64,000 nucleotides of DNA, taken from contig NZ_LT827010.1 in NCBI RefSeq assembly GCF_900119315.1, positions 8,426,001 to 8,490,000 of the forward strand. The letters are read 5' to 3'. Below the pieces are notes generated by a model. It searched no databases, was not told where the DNA came from, and saw only the letters and a list, made by a program, of their open reading frames with translations. The DNA is from Actinoplanes sp. SE50/110 (GTDB lineage Bacteria > Actinomycetota > Actinomycetes > Mycobacteriales > Micromonosporaceae). Position numbers and translations under genes: made by a program. This document shows, one piece after another, positions 45,099 through 55,578 of the stretch; the stretch's first letter is position 1, and the number at the start of each line of letters is the position of its first letter.

Positions 45099-46303
45099 TG
45101 GACTTCGAGTTCGACGCGACGACCGAGGACTACCGCAAGCGGCTGCTCGCCTTCATGGACGAGCACGTGTACCCGGCCGAGGCCGGTTACCACGCCGGCG
45201 GGGACGGCTGGGAGCCACCGGCCGCGCTGAAGGTTCTGCAGGCCAAGGCGAAAGAGGCCGGCCTGTGGAACCTGTTCCTGCCCGGTGAGCACGGCGCCGG
45301 CCTGACCAACCTGCAGTACGCGCCACTCGCCGAGATCACCGGCCGCAGCCCGGCGATCGCCCCGGCCGCCCTGAACTGCGCCGCACCGGACACCGGCAAC
45401 ATGGAGGTGCTCGCCGAGTTCGGCACCCCCGAGCAGCAGGAACGCTGGCTCAAGCCGCTGCTGGCCGGTGAGATCCGGTCGGCGTTCGCGATGACCGAGC
45501 CGCAGGTGGCCTCCTCGGACGCCACCAACATCGGCACCCGGATCGAGCGGGACGGCGACGAGTACGTCATCAACGGCCGCAAGTTCTACATCACCGGCGC
45601 GATGAACCCGAACTGCAGGATCTTCATCGTGATGGGCAAGACCGACCCGGACGCCGACCGGCACGTGCAGCAGAGCCAGATCCTGGTGCCCCGGGACACC
45701 CCGGGCCTCACCGTGCACCGCGGCATGACGGTCTTCGGTTACACCGACGGCGACCACGGCGGCCACGCCGAGCTGATCTTCGACAACGTCCGGGTGCCGG
45801 CGGGCAACCTGATCGGCGTCGAGGGCGGCGGCTTCGCGATCTCCCAGGCCCGGCTCGGCCCCGGCCGGATCCACCACTGCATGCGGCTGATCGGGATGGC
45901 CGAGCGGGCCCTCGAGCTGATGTGCAGGCGGGCGCTGACCCGCACCCCGTTCGGCAAGCCGCTGGCCGAGCAGGGCGTGGTGCAGGACTGGATCGCCGAG
46001 TCCCGGGTCCGGATCGAGCAGGCCCGGCTGCTGGTGCTCAAGGCCGCCTGGCTGATGGACACGGTCGGCAACAGGGGCGCGCACACCGAGATCCAGGCCA
46101 TCAAGATCGTCGTACCGCAGGCCGTCGAATGGATCCTGGACAAGGCGATCCAGGCCCACGGCGCGGTCGGCACCAGCCAGGACACGCCGCTCGCCCAGCT
46201 CTGGGTGGCGGCTCGCACGCTGCGTCTCGCCGACGGCCCCGACGAGGTGCACAAGCGCTCGCTGGCCCGGCGGGAGTTGAACCGCTACCGGAGTCGTCCG
46301 TGA
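45098..46303 (+). CDS. acyl-CoA dehydrogenase, ACAD10/11-like
   Basis: 401-aa flavoprotein. FAD/substrate motifs: AFAMTEPQVASSDATN and YITGAMNP. The C-terminal RTLRLADGPDEVHKRS replaces the YEGT catalytic-glutamate region of ordinary acyl-CoA dehydrogenases and is characteristic of the ACAD10/11 branch. Paired with the kinase, it may eliminate phosphate from a 4-phosphoacyl-CoA and rehydrate it to 3-hydroxyacyl-CoA, not perform simple beta-oxidation. Coupled to the kinase and to the TetR gene. Confidence 0.88.
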   Translation: MDFEFDATTEDYRKRLLAFMDEHVYPAEAGYHAGGDGWEPPAALKVLQAKAKEAGLWNLFLPGEHGAGLTNLQYAPLAEITGRSPAIAPAALNCAAPDTGNMEVLAEFGTPEQQERWLKPLLAGEIRSAFAMTEPQVASSDATNIGTRIERDGDEYVINGRKFYITGAMNPNCRIFIVMGKTDPDADRHVQQSQILVPRDTPGLTVHRGMTVFGYTDGDHGGHAELIFDNVRVPAGNLIGVEGGGFAISQARLGPGRIHHCMRLIGMAERALELMCRRALTRTPFGKPLAEQGVVQDWIAESRVRIEQARLLVLKAAWLMDTVGNRGAHTEIQAIKIVVPQAVEWILDKAIQAHGAVGTSQDTPLAQLWVAARTLRLADGPDEVHKRSLARRELNRYRSRP

Positions 46304-46887
46304 CCACACCGCCGCGCGTCGACGGCCGCACCGCCCGGTCCGAACGGACCCGCAACGCGATCGTCGACGCCCACCTCCAGCTGATCCGCGACGGGGACCT
46401 GCGCCCCACCGCGGATCGGATCGCCAAACTGGCCGGCGTCTCGCTGCGCGCCCTGTGGAGCCATTTCGCCGACATGGAAGCGCTGATGGCGGCCAGCGGT
46501 CAGCGGGTCCTGGAGCAGCGCGACGCGTCGTACCGGAAGATCCCGTCCGATCTGCCGCTGGCCGAGCGGATCGACGCGTTCTGCCGGCAGCGGGCCCGGA
46601 TGCTGGAGGAGATCGGCCCGGCCGCGCGGGCGTCCGCGCTCAAGGAGCCGTTCTCCAGCGCCCTGCAGCGCTACCGGCGGCTGCACGTGGCCCGGGTCCG
46701 CGACGAGCTGACCGACGCCTTCCCGGCCGAGATCGGCACCGACGAGGACCTGCTCAACGCGCTGACCGCGATCAGCCTGTGGCCGGCCTGGGCCACCTGG
46801 CGGGAGGCGATGGAACTGCCGGTTGAGGCCGCCACGGCCGCCCTCGCCCGCAGCCTGCGCTCGCTGCTGAGCGGCGGCCCGCGGTAG
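46300..46887 (+). CDS. TetR-family regulator
   Basis: 195-aa regulator with an N-terminal helix-turn-helix (DRIAKLAGVSLRALWSHF, residues ~42-59) and an all-helical ligand domain. GTG start in a GTGA overlap with the acyl-CoA dehydrogenase, so it is the last gene of the operon. It probably represses the operon through the palindrome upstream of livG and may respond to an acyl-CoA intermediate. Confidence 0.85.
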   Translation: MTTPPRVDGRTARSERTRNAIVDAHLQLIRDGDLRPTADRIAKLAGVSLRALWSHFADMEALMAASGQRVLEQRDASYRKIPSDLPLAERIDAFCRQRARMLEEIGPAARASALKEPFSSALQRYRRLHVARVRDELTDAFPAEIGTDEDLLNALTAISLWPAWATWREAMELPVEAATAALARSLRSLLSGGPR

Positions 46888-46890
46888 TGC

Positions 46891-46930
46891 GTCGGTGGCC
46901 GGCCCGGGTCACTCCGGGCCGGCCACCGAC
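46891..46930 (+). terminator. strong hairpin ending the transport/catabolic operon
   Basis: Perfect 17-bp stem (46891-46907 with 46914-46930, starting GTCGGTGGCC) around a six-base loop gtcact, 3 bp after the TetR stop. No T-tract follows. It probably terminates the ten-gene operon. Confidence 0.75.
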
Positions 46931-46960
46931 GAGCCGGTGGCGCCGCGTACGCGGCAGCGA

Positions 46961-47070
46961 CGCCTCCCCGGACCGTGCACGGCATCGGCGCCTCCCCGGA
47001 CCGTGCGCGGCATCGACGCCTCCCCGGACCGTGCGCGGCATCGACGCCTCCGCGGACCGTGCGCGGCGAG
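46961..47070. repeat. 28-bp tandem repeat between convergent regulators
   Basis: Four units start at 46961, 46989, 47017 and 47045, each beginning cgcctccccggaccgtgc. It lies between the TetR terminator and the LuxR stop at 47082. The 28-bp length is not a multiple of three. Confidence 0.88.
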
Positions 47071-47081
47071 AGAGCGCCGGA

Positions 47082-49688
47082 TCAATCTGCCGGGGTGAGG
47101 CCCAGCCGGGACGCTTCGGCGGCGGCCTGGCCGCGGCGGGCGACGCCGAGCTTGCGCAGGATGGCCGAGACGTGGTGGTGGACCGTCTTGGTGGACAGGA
47201 ACAACCGCTCGGCGATCTCCACGTTGGACAGCCCCTGCTGCACCAGACCGAGCACCTCGACCTCACGCCGGGTGAGCTCGGCCGGGTTGCCGCGGGTCCA
47301 GCGTTGCGGGCCGCGCGGGATGTCGCGGATGCCGCGGGCGCGCAGCCGGCGCGTGACGACCGCCGCGGCGGGGCGGGCGCCGAGCCGCTGGAACTCGGCG
47401 AGGGCGGCGCGCAGCGAGGTTTCGGCGGGGGCGCCGGACAGGGCCAGAGCCGCGTCGTACGCGCAGTCGCGCTTCCGCCATCGCTCCGTGGCCGCCTCGA
47501 TGTGACCGGCTAGCTGCAACGCGTAAGGTTCGACGAGGGGCGCGGCGGGCGGCTCGGGGTGCGGCTCGCCGGCCAGGTGGCGCAGCCAGGCGAGTTCGCC
47601 GAGGACCCAGACCGCGCGCCGGCGCTGGGCCAGCTCCCAGGTTTCCGCGAGCTCCGGTTCGACCGGGGCGCCGGCCGGCCAGGCGGCTTCGGCGCGGGCG
47701 GTGGCGACCGGTGCGACGTACTGCAACTCGGGTCTGGTCGCGGCCAGCGACCGGGCCTCGTCCAGGACCGGCCACGGGTCCGTCTCGCCGCCGCGGGCCT
47801 GCACCAGGCCGATCACGCTGAGCGCGATGACCCGCAGCAGCGGCACCGGTTTGGCCTCGCGCAGCACCTGCTCGGCGTCGGCGACCGCCTCCGGCCAGCG
47901 GCCCAGGTCCAGGTGGTAGCGGGCGCGGTAGGCGAGCACGTAGTGCTTCCACGCCTCCAGGCCCAGGTCGGCGCAGGCGGTGACACCCCGGTCCAGCCAC
48001 GACGACAGGTGGTAGGAACGGACCCGGGTCATCGCCCACCCGACGTGGATGTACGCCCGGCCGATGTGTTCCTCCAGCCGTTCCTGCTCGGCCAGCGCCA
48101 GGCTGCGCTCCAGTTTGCCGATCCCCTGCGGTTCGCCGGCCAGCAGCTGCATGGTGCCCAGGTTGTTGAGGCTGTGCACCACCACCTCGGGCAGGCCGTG
48201 CCGTTCGCCGAGCCGCAGCGCCCGGGTGCCGAGCTCGATCGCGTCCGGGTACTCCTCGATGTTCAGCGCGATCGACGCCTGGTTGGTGCAGGCCATCGCG
48301 TACTCCGGGCCGGACGGCAGGTCACCGAGGAGCCGCAGCGCCGCCCGGCCGGCGTCGGCGGCTTCCTCGATGTAGCCGCCGCACCACAGCCGCCGGGACA
48401 GGTGGGACAGGGCGGTGCCCTCGCTGACCCGGTCACCGGCCAGCCGGCGCTGCCGGATCGCCTCCCGCAGGGCGTCGATCGACTCGTCGGTCTGCTCGGT
48501 CAGGTAGCACTCGTACGACCGGCGTTCCAGCAGGCCGGCGCGCTCGATCGGGCCGAGGCCGGCGGCGAAGCGCAGGGCCCGGGAGTACTGGGCGGCGGCC
48601 TCCCGGTGCGCGCCCGAGTCGGCGGCCTGCTCGGCGGCGCGCGGCGCCCACTCCAGGACGACCGCGGTGTCCCCGGCCGCGTCGGCGTGGTGGGCGACCC
48701 GGCTCGGGTCGGCCGCGTCCGGCTCGGCGAGCAGCGCGGCCAGCACCCGGCGGTGCAGGTCGAGGCGGCGGTGCGGGCTGAGCGACTCCTCGACGGTGAT
48801 CCGGGCCAGCTCGTGGCGGAACGCCACCCCGCCCGGCACGCACTCCAGCATGCCGGCCCGCACCGCCTCGTCCACGCCGGCGGTGTCGCTGAGCAGGCGC
48901 AGCTCGGTGTGCGGCGGGGTGACCGCGACCTCGTCGAGCACCGCGGCCGCGGCCGGGCTCAGCCGGGCGGCCCGGGCCAGCACCGCGTCCCGGACGGTCA
49001 GCGGCACGTCGCCGTCGTCGCGAGCCAGCACCTCGGTGACGAAGAACGGGTTGCCGCGGGTCGCCCGATGCAGCGCCCGCCCGTCCCGCCCGTGCGGCCG
49101 GGCCAGCTCCTCGACCGCCGCCGGGGACAGCGGTGGCACCCCCATCCGCCGGATCGCCGCGCCCTGCAGCTCGCCGAGGAGCCGGCGCAGCGGATGCCCG
49201 CGGCCCGCCTCGTCAGCGCGATAGGTGGCGACGACCAGCGCCGGGATGCCGTCGATGCGGCGCCCGAGCAGGCTGAGCACGTCCAGGGTGGCCTCGTCGG
49301 CCCAGTGCAGGTCCTCCAGGACCAGAATCAGTCCGGGCCGCTCCCGGGCGTCCCCGATGAGGCCGGTGGCCAGCTCGTACGGTTTCGCGCCGCGGTTGAT
49401 CAGCTCCCGGACCGGGCCGCTGTCGGCTGCGTCGTGCGCGATCTCCAGGAACGGGCCGAGCGGACGCGGTGTCCACAACGGATCGCAGCCGCCCCAGAGC
49501 ACCGGCCGGCCGGGCCGCGCCTCGTCCCGGAAGCGACGCACCAGCGCGGTCTTCCCACCGCCGGCCTCTCCGCCGAGCAGCACGAGCACACCGCCGCGGC
49601 CGCGGCGCACCGAGTCGTACGCCTGATGCAGCGCGCCGAGCTGCCCGGACCGTTCGAGCAGCCCGGACCCGCCAGTGAACTCCCCCAT
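47082..49688 (-). CDS. large LuxR-family (LAL) regulator
   Basis: 868-aa LAL-type activator. The N-terminal AAA-like ATPase has Walker A GGEAGGGKTALV (residues ~39-50) and Walker B LILVLEDLHWADE. A long TPR-like helical middle follows. The C-terminal LuxR helix-turn-helix reads LTRREVEVLGLVQQGLSNVE. Such proteins couple ATP and ligand binding to activation of catabolic or biosynthetic operons. It sits between the two halves of the catabolic region. The start at 49688 was chosen over one 13 codons upstream because it begins just before the conserved domain. Confidence 0.88.
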   Translation of the reverse strand: MGEFTGGSGLLERSGQLGALHQAYDSVRRGRGGVLVLLGGEAGGGKTALVRRFRDEARPGRPVLWGGCDPLWTPRPLGPFLEIAHDAADSGPVRELINRGAKPYELATGLIGDARERPGLILVLEDLHWADEATLDVLSLLGRRIDGIPALVVATYRADEAGRGHPLRRLLGELQGAAIRRMGVPPLSPAAVEELARPHGRDGRALHRATRGNPFFVTEVLARDDGDVPLTVRDAVLARAARLSPAAAAVLDEVAVTPPHTELRLLSDTAGVDEAVRAGMLECVPGGVAFRHELARITVEESLSPHRRLDLHRRVLAALLAEPDAADPSRVAHHADAAGDTAVVLEWAPRAAEQAADSGAHREAAAQYSRALRFAAGLGPIERAGLLERRSYECYLTEQTDESIDALREAIRQRRLAGDRVSEGTALSHLSRRLWCGGYIEEAADAGRAALRLLGDLPSGPEYAMACTNQASIALNIEEYPDAIELGTRALRLGERHGLPEVVVHSLNNLGTMQLLAGEPQGIGKLERSLALAEQERLEEHIGRAYIHVGWAMTRVRSYHLSSWLDRGVTACADLGLEAWKHYVLAYRARYHLDLGRWPEAVADAEQVLREAKPVPLLRVIALSVIGLVQARGGETDPWPVLDEARSLAATRPELQYVAPVATARAEAAWPAGAPVEPELAETWELAQRRRAVWVLGELAWLRHLAGEPHPEPPAAPLVEPYALQLAGHIEAATERWRKRDCAYDAALALSGAPAETSLRAALAEFQRLGARPAAAVVTRRLRARGIRDIPRGPQRWTRGNPAELTRREVEVLGLVQQGLSNVEIAERLFLSTKTVHHHVSAILRKLGVARRGQAAAEASRLGLTPAD

Positions 49689-49821
49689 CGCCGCACCATG
49701 ACATCGACCCCCACCCCGCTCCATCACCTATCCGACATCCGAGCCCACCGATCCGGTTCCGGTACCACGGCGCGGATCGGATCAGCCGCGGATGCCCCGC
49801 GGGCACCGGGGACGCGGTGGC

Positions 49822-49849
49822 CCGCCGGGTCAGGAGCCCGACCCGGCGG
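49822..49849 (-). terminator. hairpin after the alcohol dehydrogenase gene
   Basis: Perfect 10-bp inverted repeat CCGCCGGGTC / GACCCGGCGG with an 8-base loop, 9 bp downstream of the ADH stop on the minus strand. The rest of the 49689-49858 gap shows no gene. Confidence 0.65.
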
Positions 49850-49858
49850 AGCCGGTCA

Positions 49859-50943
49859 TCAGAGGTGAACCACCGAGCGGGCGCCCTCGCCGCGGGCCAT
49901 CCGGTCGAAGGCGGCCGGGACGTCGGCCAGCCCGATCCGGTCGGTGATCAGGTGGTCGAGGGACAACCGGCCGTTCAGCACGTCGCGCGCCAGGGCGGGC
50001 ACCGCGATGTCCGGGTCCGCCTGGCCGTACACGGAGGCCCGCAGGGTCCGCGCCGACGAGAAGATGTCCAGGGCGGCGAGCTGCACCATGTCGTCGGCCG
50101 CACCCATGCCGACCACGGTGACCTGGCCGCCGCGCCGGGTGGCCCGCCACGCCGCGCGGATCGTCGAGGCGCGGCCGACGCATTCGATGGCGTGGTCGGC
50201 ACCGCGGCCCTCGGTGCGCACCCGGATGTCCTTGGACAGCGCGTCCGAGGAGACCACGAAGTCGGTGGCGCCGGCCGCTTCGGCCAGGCCCTTCTTCGCC
50301 TCGGTCACGTCGACCGCGATGACCTGCGCCGCGCCGGCCGCCCGGGCCGCGGCCACCACCGACAGGCCGACCCCGCCGAGGCCGATGACCAGCACCGATT
50401 CGCCGGGCTGCACGTTCGCGGTGTTGCGGACCGCGCCGGATCCGGTGAGCACCGAACACCCGAGGAGGGCGGCGACCTCGAAATCCAACTGCGGCGGTAC
50501 GCGGATGACGGCGTTCTCCGGGGCGACCACCTGCTCGGCGAACGCACCCAGCCCCAGGCACACGTGCACGGGGGCGCCGTCGAGGGTGATCCCGTTCTCC
50601 AGGGCGGCGACCCCGGAGGAGGTGGCGCACAGCCACGGCTGCCCGTGCGCGCAGAACCAGCAGGTCCGGCACGGCGGCTGCCAGTTGAGCACCACGTGGT
50701 CGCCGACCGCGGCCCGGGTGACGTGCTCGCCGACCTCGACCACCTCGCCGGCCGCCTCGTGCCCGAGGACCAGCGGGTGCGGCGGCCGCAGCGTGCCGTT
50801 GATCATGGAGAGGTCGGAGTGGCAGACCCCGGCCGCCCGGACCCGGACCCGCACCTGGCCGGGCCCGATCTCGGGAAGCCGCAGCTCCGCGACGCTCGCC
50901 GGGGCGCCGGCCGCCGTCACGACCAGACCGGAGATGTGGTGGC

Positions 50944-50947
<4 letters not shown>
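49859..50947 (-). CDS. zinc-dependent alcohol dehydrogenase
   Basis: 362-aa MDR-family enzyme. Catalytic zinc ligands are in AGVCHSDLS and GHEAAG; structural zinc cysteines in CRTCWFCAHGQPWLC; the NAD motif is GLGGVGLSVV. It resembles the class-III-like/NDMA-type alcohol dehydrogenases of actinobacteria. GTG start overlapping the ALDH stop (GTGA), so alcohol to aldehyde to acid oxidation is probably coupled. Likely partner in the catabolic region. Confidence 0.9.
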
Positions 50948-52349
<1,402 letters not shown>

Positions 52350-52353
<4 letters not shown>

Positions 52354-52979
52354 CGGCGTACTCCCTGGTCGTAGTGGTCGGACAGGCCGGCGATGAGCAC
52401 GTCCAGCCCGAGTTCGAAAGCGCCCTCGTCGACCACCGCGCGGTGGGCCGCCAGCTCGTGGGCGCGGTGCAGGTGCGGATAGTGGTCGTAGAGCGCCGGG
52501 TCGACCGCGAAGCCCATCGCGAAGGAGCCGAGCGCCGACCCGGTGATCAGATATCGCATCAGCGCGCCGATGTGGGTGGCCCGTGAACGGGACCAGCCGG
52601 CGTCGAGCAGCGCGCCGTAGACCGCTTCGGCCATCGCCAGCCCGTGCGGGCGCCGGCCGGGCCCGGTGGCCAGCACCGGGACGATGTTGGGGTGGGCGGT
52701 CAGCACCGCGTGGTACGACTTCGCCCACAGCCGCAGCCCGTCGCGCCAGTCGCAACCGGCGAACACCCCGATGTCCACCTGGGCGACCACCGCCTCGGCG
52801 ACCGCGTCGACGATCTCGGCCTTGGTGGCGAAGTGGTTGTAGAGCGACGGGCCCTGCACCCCGAGCTCGGTGGCCAGCCGCCGCATCGACAGTGCCTCCA
52901 GGCCCTCCGCGTCGATCAGCGCCGCCGCGGCCTCGACGATGCGCTCACGGGTCAGGAGCGCCTGCCGGGGCCGAGCCAT
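52350..52979 (-). CDS. TetR-family regulator of the ADH-ALDH/ligase locus
   Basis: 209 aa. The N-terminal helix-turn-helix (LATELGVQGPSLYNHF, residues ~35-50) precedes a TetR C-terminal domain. First gene of the ADH-ALDH operon and divergent from the acyl-CoA synthetase. A 31-bp near-palindrome lies in the 102-bp gap, which fits control of both directions. AGGGAG precedes the ATG. Confidence 0.87.
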
Positions 52980-53016
52980 ATGGCAACTCCCTGGAAATCC
53001 GGAATCAACACTGGAC

Positions 53017-53047
53017 GCGCAAAAACTTACGCCGCTAGTTTATGCGC
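53017..53047. promoter_or_regulatory. candidate TetR operator between TetR and acyl-CoA synthetase
   Basis: 31-bp near-palindrome: 12 of 15 base pairs match around 53032. Arms are GCGCA-x-AAACT on the left and AGTTT-x-TGCGC on the right. It sits in the divergent gap, where it could control both promoters. Confidence 0.7.
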
Positions 53048-53081
53048 AAGCTGCGACCTACATCACTCGGAGGCGATCTGC

Positions 53082-54638
53082 ATGACGACTCTGTCCCTGG
53101 CCACCGTTCTGGCCGAGAGCGCCCGCCGGTACCCGGAGAAGGTCGCGATCGTCGACGCGGGCGCCCGGATCACCTACCGCGAGCTCTGGGACCAGACCCG
53201 GGCGTACGCGGCCGGCCTGCGCGAGCTGGGCGTCGGCGCCGGCTCCACGGTCGCCGTGATGATCCCGAACGTGGCCGACTTCCCCCGGGTCTACTACGCG
53301 GCGCTGGCCGTGGGCGCCCGGGTGGTGCCGGTCTCGCTGCTGCTGCAGCCGGCGGAGGTGGCCTACGTGCTGTCCGACAGCCAGGCCGACCTGCTCGTCA
53401 CCCACTCGGCGTTCCTGCAGGTGGGCGCGGCCGCGGCGCAGCTGTCCGGGACCCGCCTGGCGAACGTCGGTCCGCTGCCGGCCGAGCTGCCGACGCTGCC
53501 CGAGCGGCTGGAGGAGGTGTCCGCCCGGGTCCCGGCGCTGCACACCTACGTGACCCGGCAGGCCGAGGACGTCGCGGTGATCCTGTACACCAGCGGCACC
53601 ACCGGCAAGCCGAAGGGCGCCCTGCTCAGTCACCTCAACCTGGTGATGAACGCGACCGTCAACGTGTTCGACGTGCACCCGATCACCGGCGACGACGTGG
53701 TGCTCGGCTGCCTGCCACTGTTCCACACGTTCGGCCAGACGGTCGGGATGAACGCGACGTTCCGCCTCGGCGGCACCCTGGTGCTGCTCCCCCGGTTCAC
53801 CGGCGAGGCGGCGATCGAGCTGATGCTGCGGGAGAACGTGGCGATCTTCCACGGCGTCCCGACCATGTACATCGGGCTGCTGGAGGCCGCCGCGAAGGCG
53901 GAGCGGCTGCCGAAACTCAAGCTCTGCGTCTCCGGCGGGGCGTCGCTGCCGGTGGCCGTGCTGGAGCGGTTCGCCGAGACGTTCGGGTCGCACATCTTCG
54001 AGGGCTACGGTCTCTCCGAGACCTCGCCCACGGCGACCACCAACCAGCCGGCGTACGGGGCGAAGGCCGGCACCGTGGGCCATCCCATCTGGGGCGTCGA
54101 GGTGGAGATCGCCCGCCCGGAGGTACCCGAGCGGATCGAGTTCCTGCCGACCGGTGAGCTGGGCGAGATCGTGATCCGCGGGCACAACGTCTTCGCCGGA
54201 TACCTGAACCGCCCGGAGGCGACCGCCGAGGCGATCGTCGACGGCTGGTTCCGCACCGGTGACCTGGGCACCCGGGACGAGGACGGGTTCATCAGCATCG
54301 TCGACCGGACCAAGGATCTGATCATCCGCGGCGGCTTCAACGTCTACCCGCGCGAGGTGGAGGAGGTGCTGGCCCGGCACCCGGCGATCCAGCAGGTCGC
54401 GGTGATCGGGGTGGCCGACGACACGCACGGCGAGGAGATCTGCGCGGTGGTGGTGCGGGAAGACGGCGGCCTGACCGAGCAAGAGCTGATCGACTGGTCG
54501 CGGGAGCGCCTGGGCAAGCACAAGTACCCGAGGCAGGTCCGGTTCGCCGAGTCGCTCCCGCTCGGGCCCAGCATGAAGGTGCTCAAGCGGGAGCTGCGCA
54601 AGCAGTATTCGCATAAACAGCAGGGCAACGCCGTCTAG
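53082..54638 (+). CDS. acyl-CoA synthetase (FadD-like)
   Basis: 518-aa AMP-forming ligase. P-loop YTSGTTGKPKG, EGYGLSETSP, the hinge region GWFRTGDLG through DRTKDLIIRGGFNVYP, and the C-terminal catalytic Lys in PSMKVLKREL. GGAGG lies upstream of the ATG. It activates a carboxylic acid to its CoA thioester, a plausible entry step for the kinase/dehydrogenase pathway. Divergent from TetR-ALDH-ADH; ends in a 4-bp overlap with the convergent NUDIX gene. Confidence 0.92.
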   Translation: MTTLSLATVLAESARRYPEKVAIVDAGARITYRELWDQTRAYAAGLRELGVGAGSTVAVMIPNVADFPRVYYAALAVGARVVPVSLLLQPAEVAYVLSDSQADLLVTHSAFLQVGAAAAQLSGTRLANVGPLPAELPTLPERLEEVSARVPALHTYVTRQAEDVAVILYTSGTTGKPKGALLSHLNLVMNATVNVFDVHPITGDDVVLGCLPLFHTFGQTVGMNATFRLGGTLVLLPRFTGEAAIELMLRENVAIFHGVPTMYIGLLEAAAKAERLPKLKLCVSGGASLPVAVLERFAETFGSHIFEGYGLSETSPTATTNQPAYGAKAGTVGHPIWGVEVEIARPEVPERIEFLPTGELGEIVIRGHNVFAGYLNRPEATAEAIVDGWFRTGDLGTRDEDGFISIVDRTKDLIIRGGFNVYPREVEEVLARHPAIQQVAVIGVADDTHGEEICAVVVREDGGLTEQELIDWSRERLGKHKYPRQVRFAESLPLGPSMKVLKRELRKQYSHKQQGNAV

Positions 54639-55057
54639 TCCATCAGAGCGGGAAGTTCTGCGACAATCGGCACGTCGGCGGGCAGCCACGGCACGCTGCC
54701 CAGTTCGTCCACGGTCAGCCAGCGCAGGTCGGCGTGCTCGAGTGCCTCGGGCACGCCGCCGTCGAGCACCTCGGCGGCGAACACCCGCAGCACGGCCCGG
54801 CCGTGGGCCAGCGGCACGTCGGGGCCGACCCGCGCGCCGACCTCGACGGTGATGCCGAGCTCCTCGCGGCACTCCCGGGCCAGCGCCGCCTCGTCGGTCT
54901 CGCCCCGTTCGACCTTGCCGCCGGGGAACTCCCATTTTCCGGCCGCCTCGGGCGGGCTGCGGCGCTGGCAGGCGAGCACCCGCCCGCCCACGATGATCAC
55001 TGCCGCCACAATCACCCTGGGTGACGGCGGGGACTTGACGTACTGTTCCGACGGCAT
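54635..55057 (-). CDS. NUDIX hydrolase (MutT-like)
   Basis: 140 aa with a perfect Nudix box at residues ~46-68: GGKVERGE then ARECREELG, matching Gx5Ex7REUxEExGU. The surrounding sequence (IVAAVIIVGGRVLACQRR, KWEFPGGK) is of the MutT type, which hydrolyses oxidised nucleoside triphosphates. The ATG at 55057 is chosen; TTG 55066 would add three residues. Confidence 0.9.
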   Translation of the reverse strand: MPSEQYVKSPPSPRVIVAAVIIVGGRVLACQRRSPPEAAGKWEFPGGKVERGETDEAALARECREELGITVEVGARVGPDVPLAHGRAVLRVFAAEVLDGGVPEALEHADLRWLTVDELGSVPWLPADVPIVAELPALMD

Positions 55058-55239
55058 GAGATCCAAGATCGCACAAAACTCCGCCGATCAGGTTGCCCGA
55101 GCCGCCCCGATCGTCCCCCAAACGCGGATATGTGGGCGTGGACATCACTGTCTCAACGGACGAGACTGGGCCTACCGACCATGACGACACGGCGACAGTT
55201 CGGCCACAAGCCGGCAACAACGCTTTGGGGGGTGCGGCC

Positions 55240-55554
55240 ATGCGGGCTAGGAAACGCCGGACCAGTACCGGCTCCGACTATCTGAGTGACGCCCTCGCGT
55301 TGCTCGGCGGGTGGACCCGGGACGGGGTGCAACTGCGCCGCGATCTCGCGTGCGACGACAGCGAGCACGCCGCGCTGACCGAGCGGATCAAGGTGGCGGC
55401 CGACACCCTCGCGATCCGCCCGAGGATCCGGCGGGTCGACGGGCACACCCAGATCTGCCTGGGTGACCGCGACGGCGAGGCACTCACCGACGGTGAGGTC
55501 ACCCTGGCCGCCCGGATCGAGGATTTCTACCGCACCGTGGTCGGCCACGCGTAG
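55240..55554 (+). CDS. pterin-4a-carbinolamine dehydratase-like protein without catalytic histidines
   Basis: 104 aa. The pattern LALLGGWTRDGVQLRRDL, a central helix and a terminal LTDGEVTLAARIEDFY resembles the PCD/DCoH fold. The catalytic HHP motif is replaced (AIRPRI), as is the later THD (ICLGDRD). It may be a non-catalytic, regulatory or dimerisation version. Assignment is by pattern and is moderate. The ATG follows a GGGGGG stretch. Confidence 0.55.
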   Translation: MRARKRRTSTGSDYLSDALALLGGWTRDGVQLRRDLACDDSEHAALTERIKVAADTLAIRPRIRRVDGHTQICLGDRDGEALTDGEVTLAARIEDFYRTVVGHA

Positions 55555-55578
55555 CCCGGCCCGGCTACGCTGCGCCGC

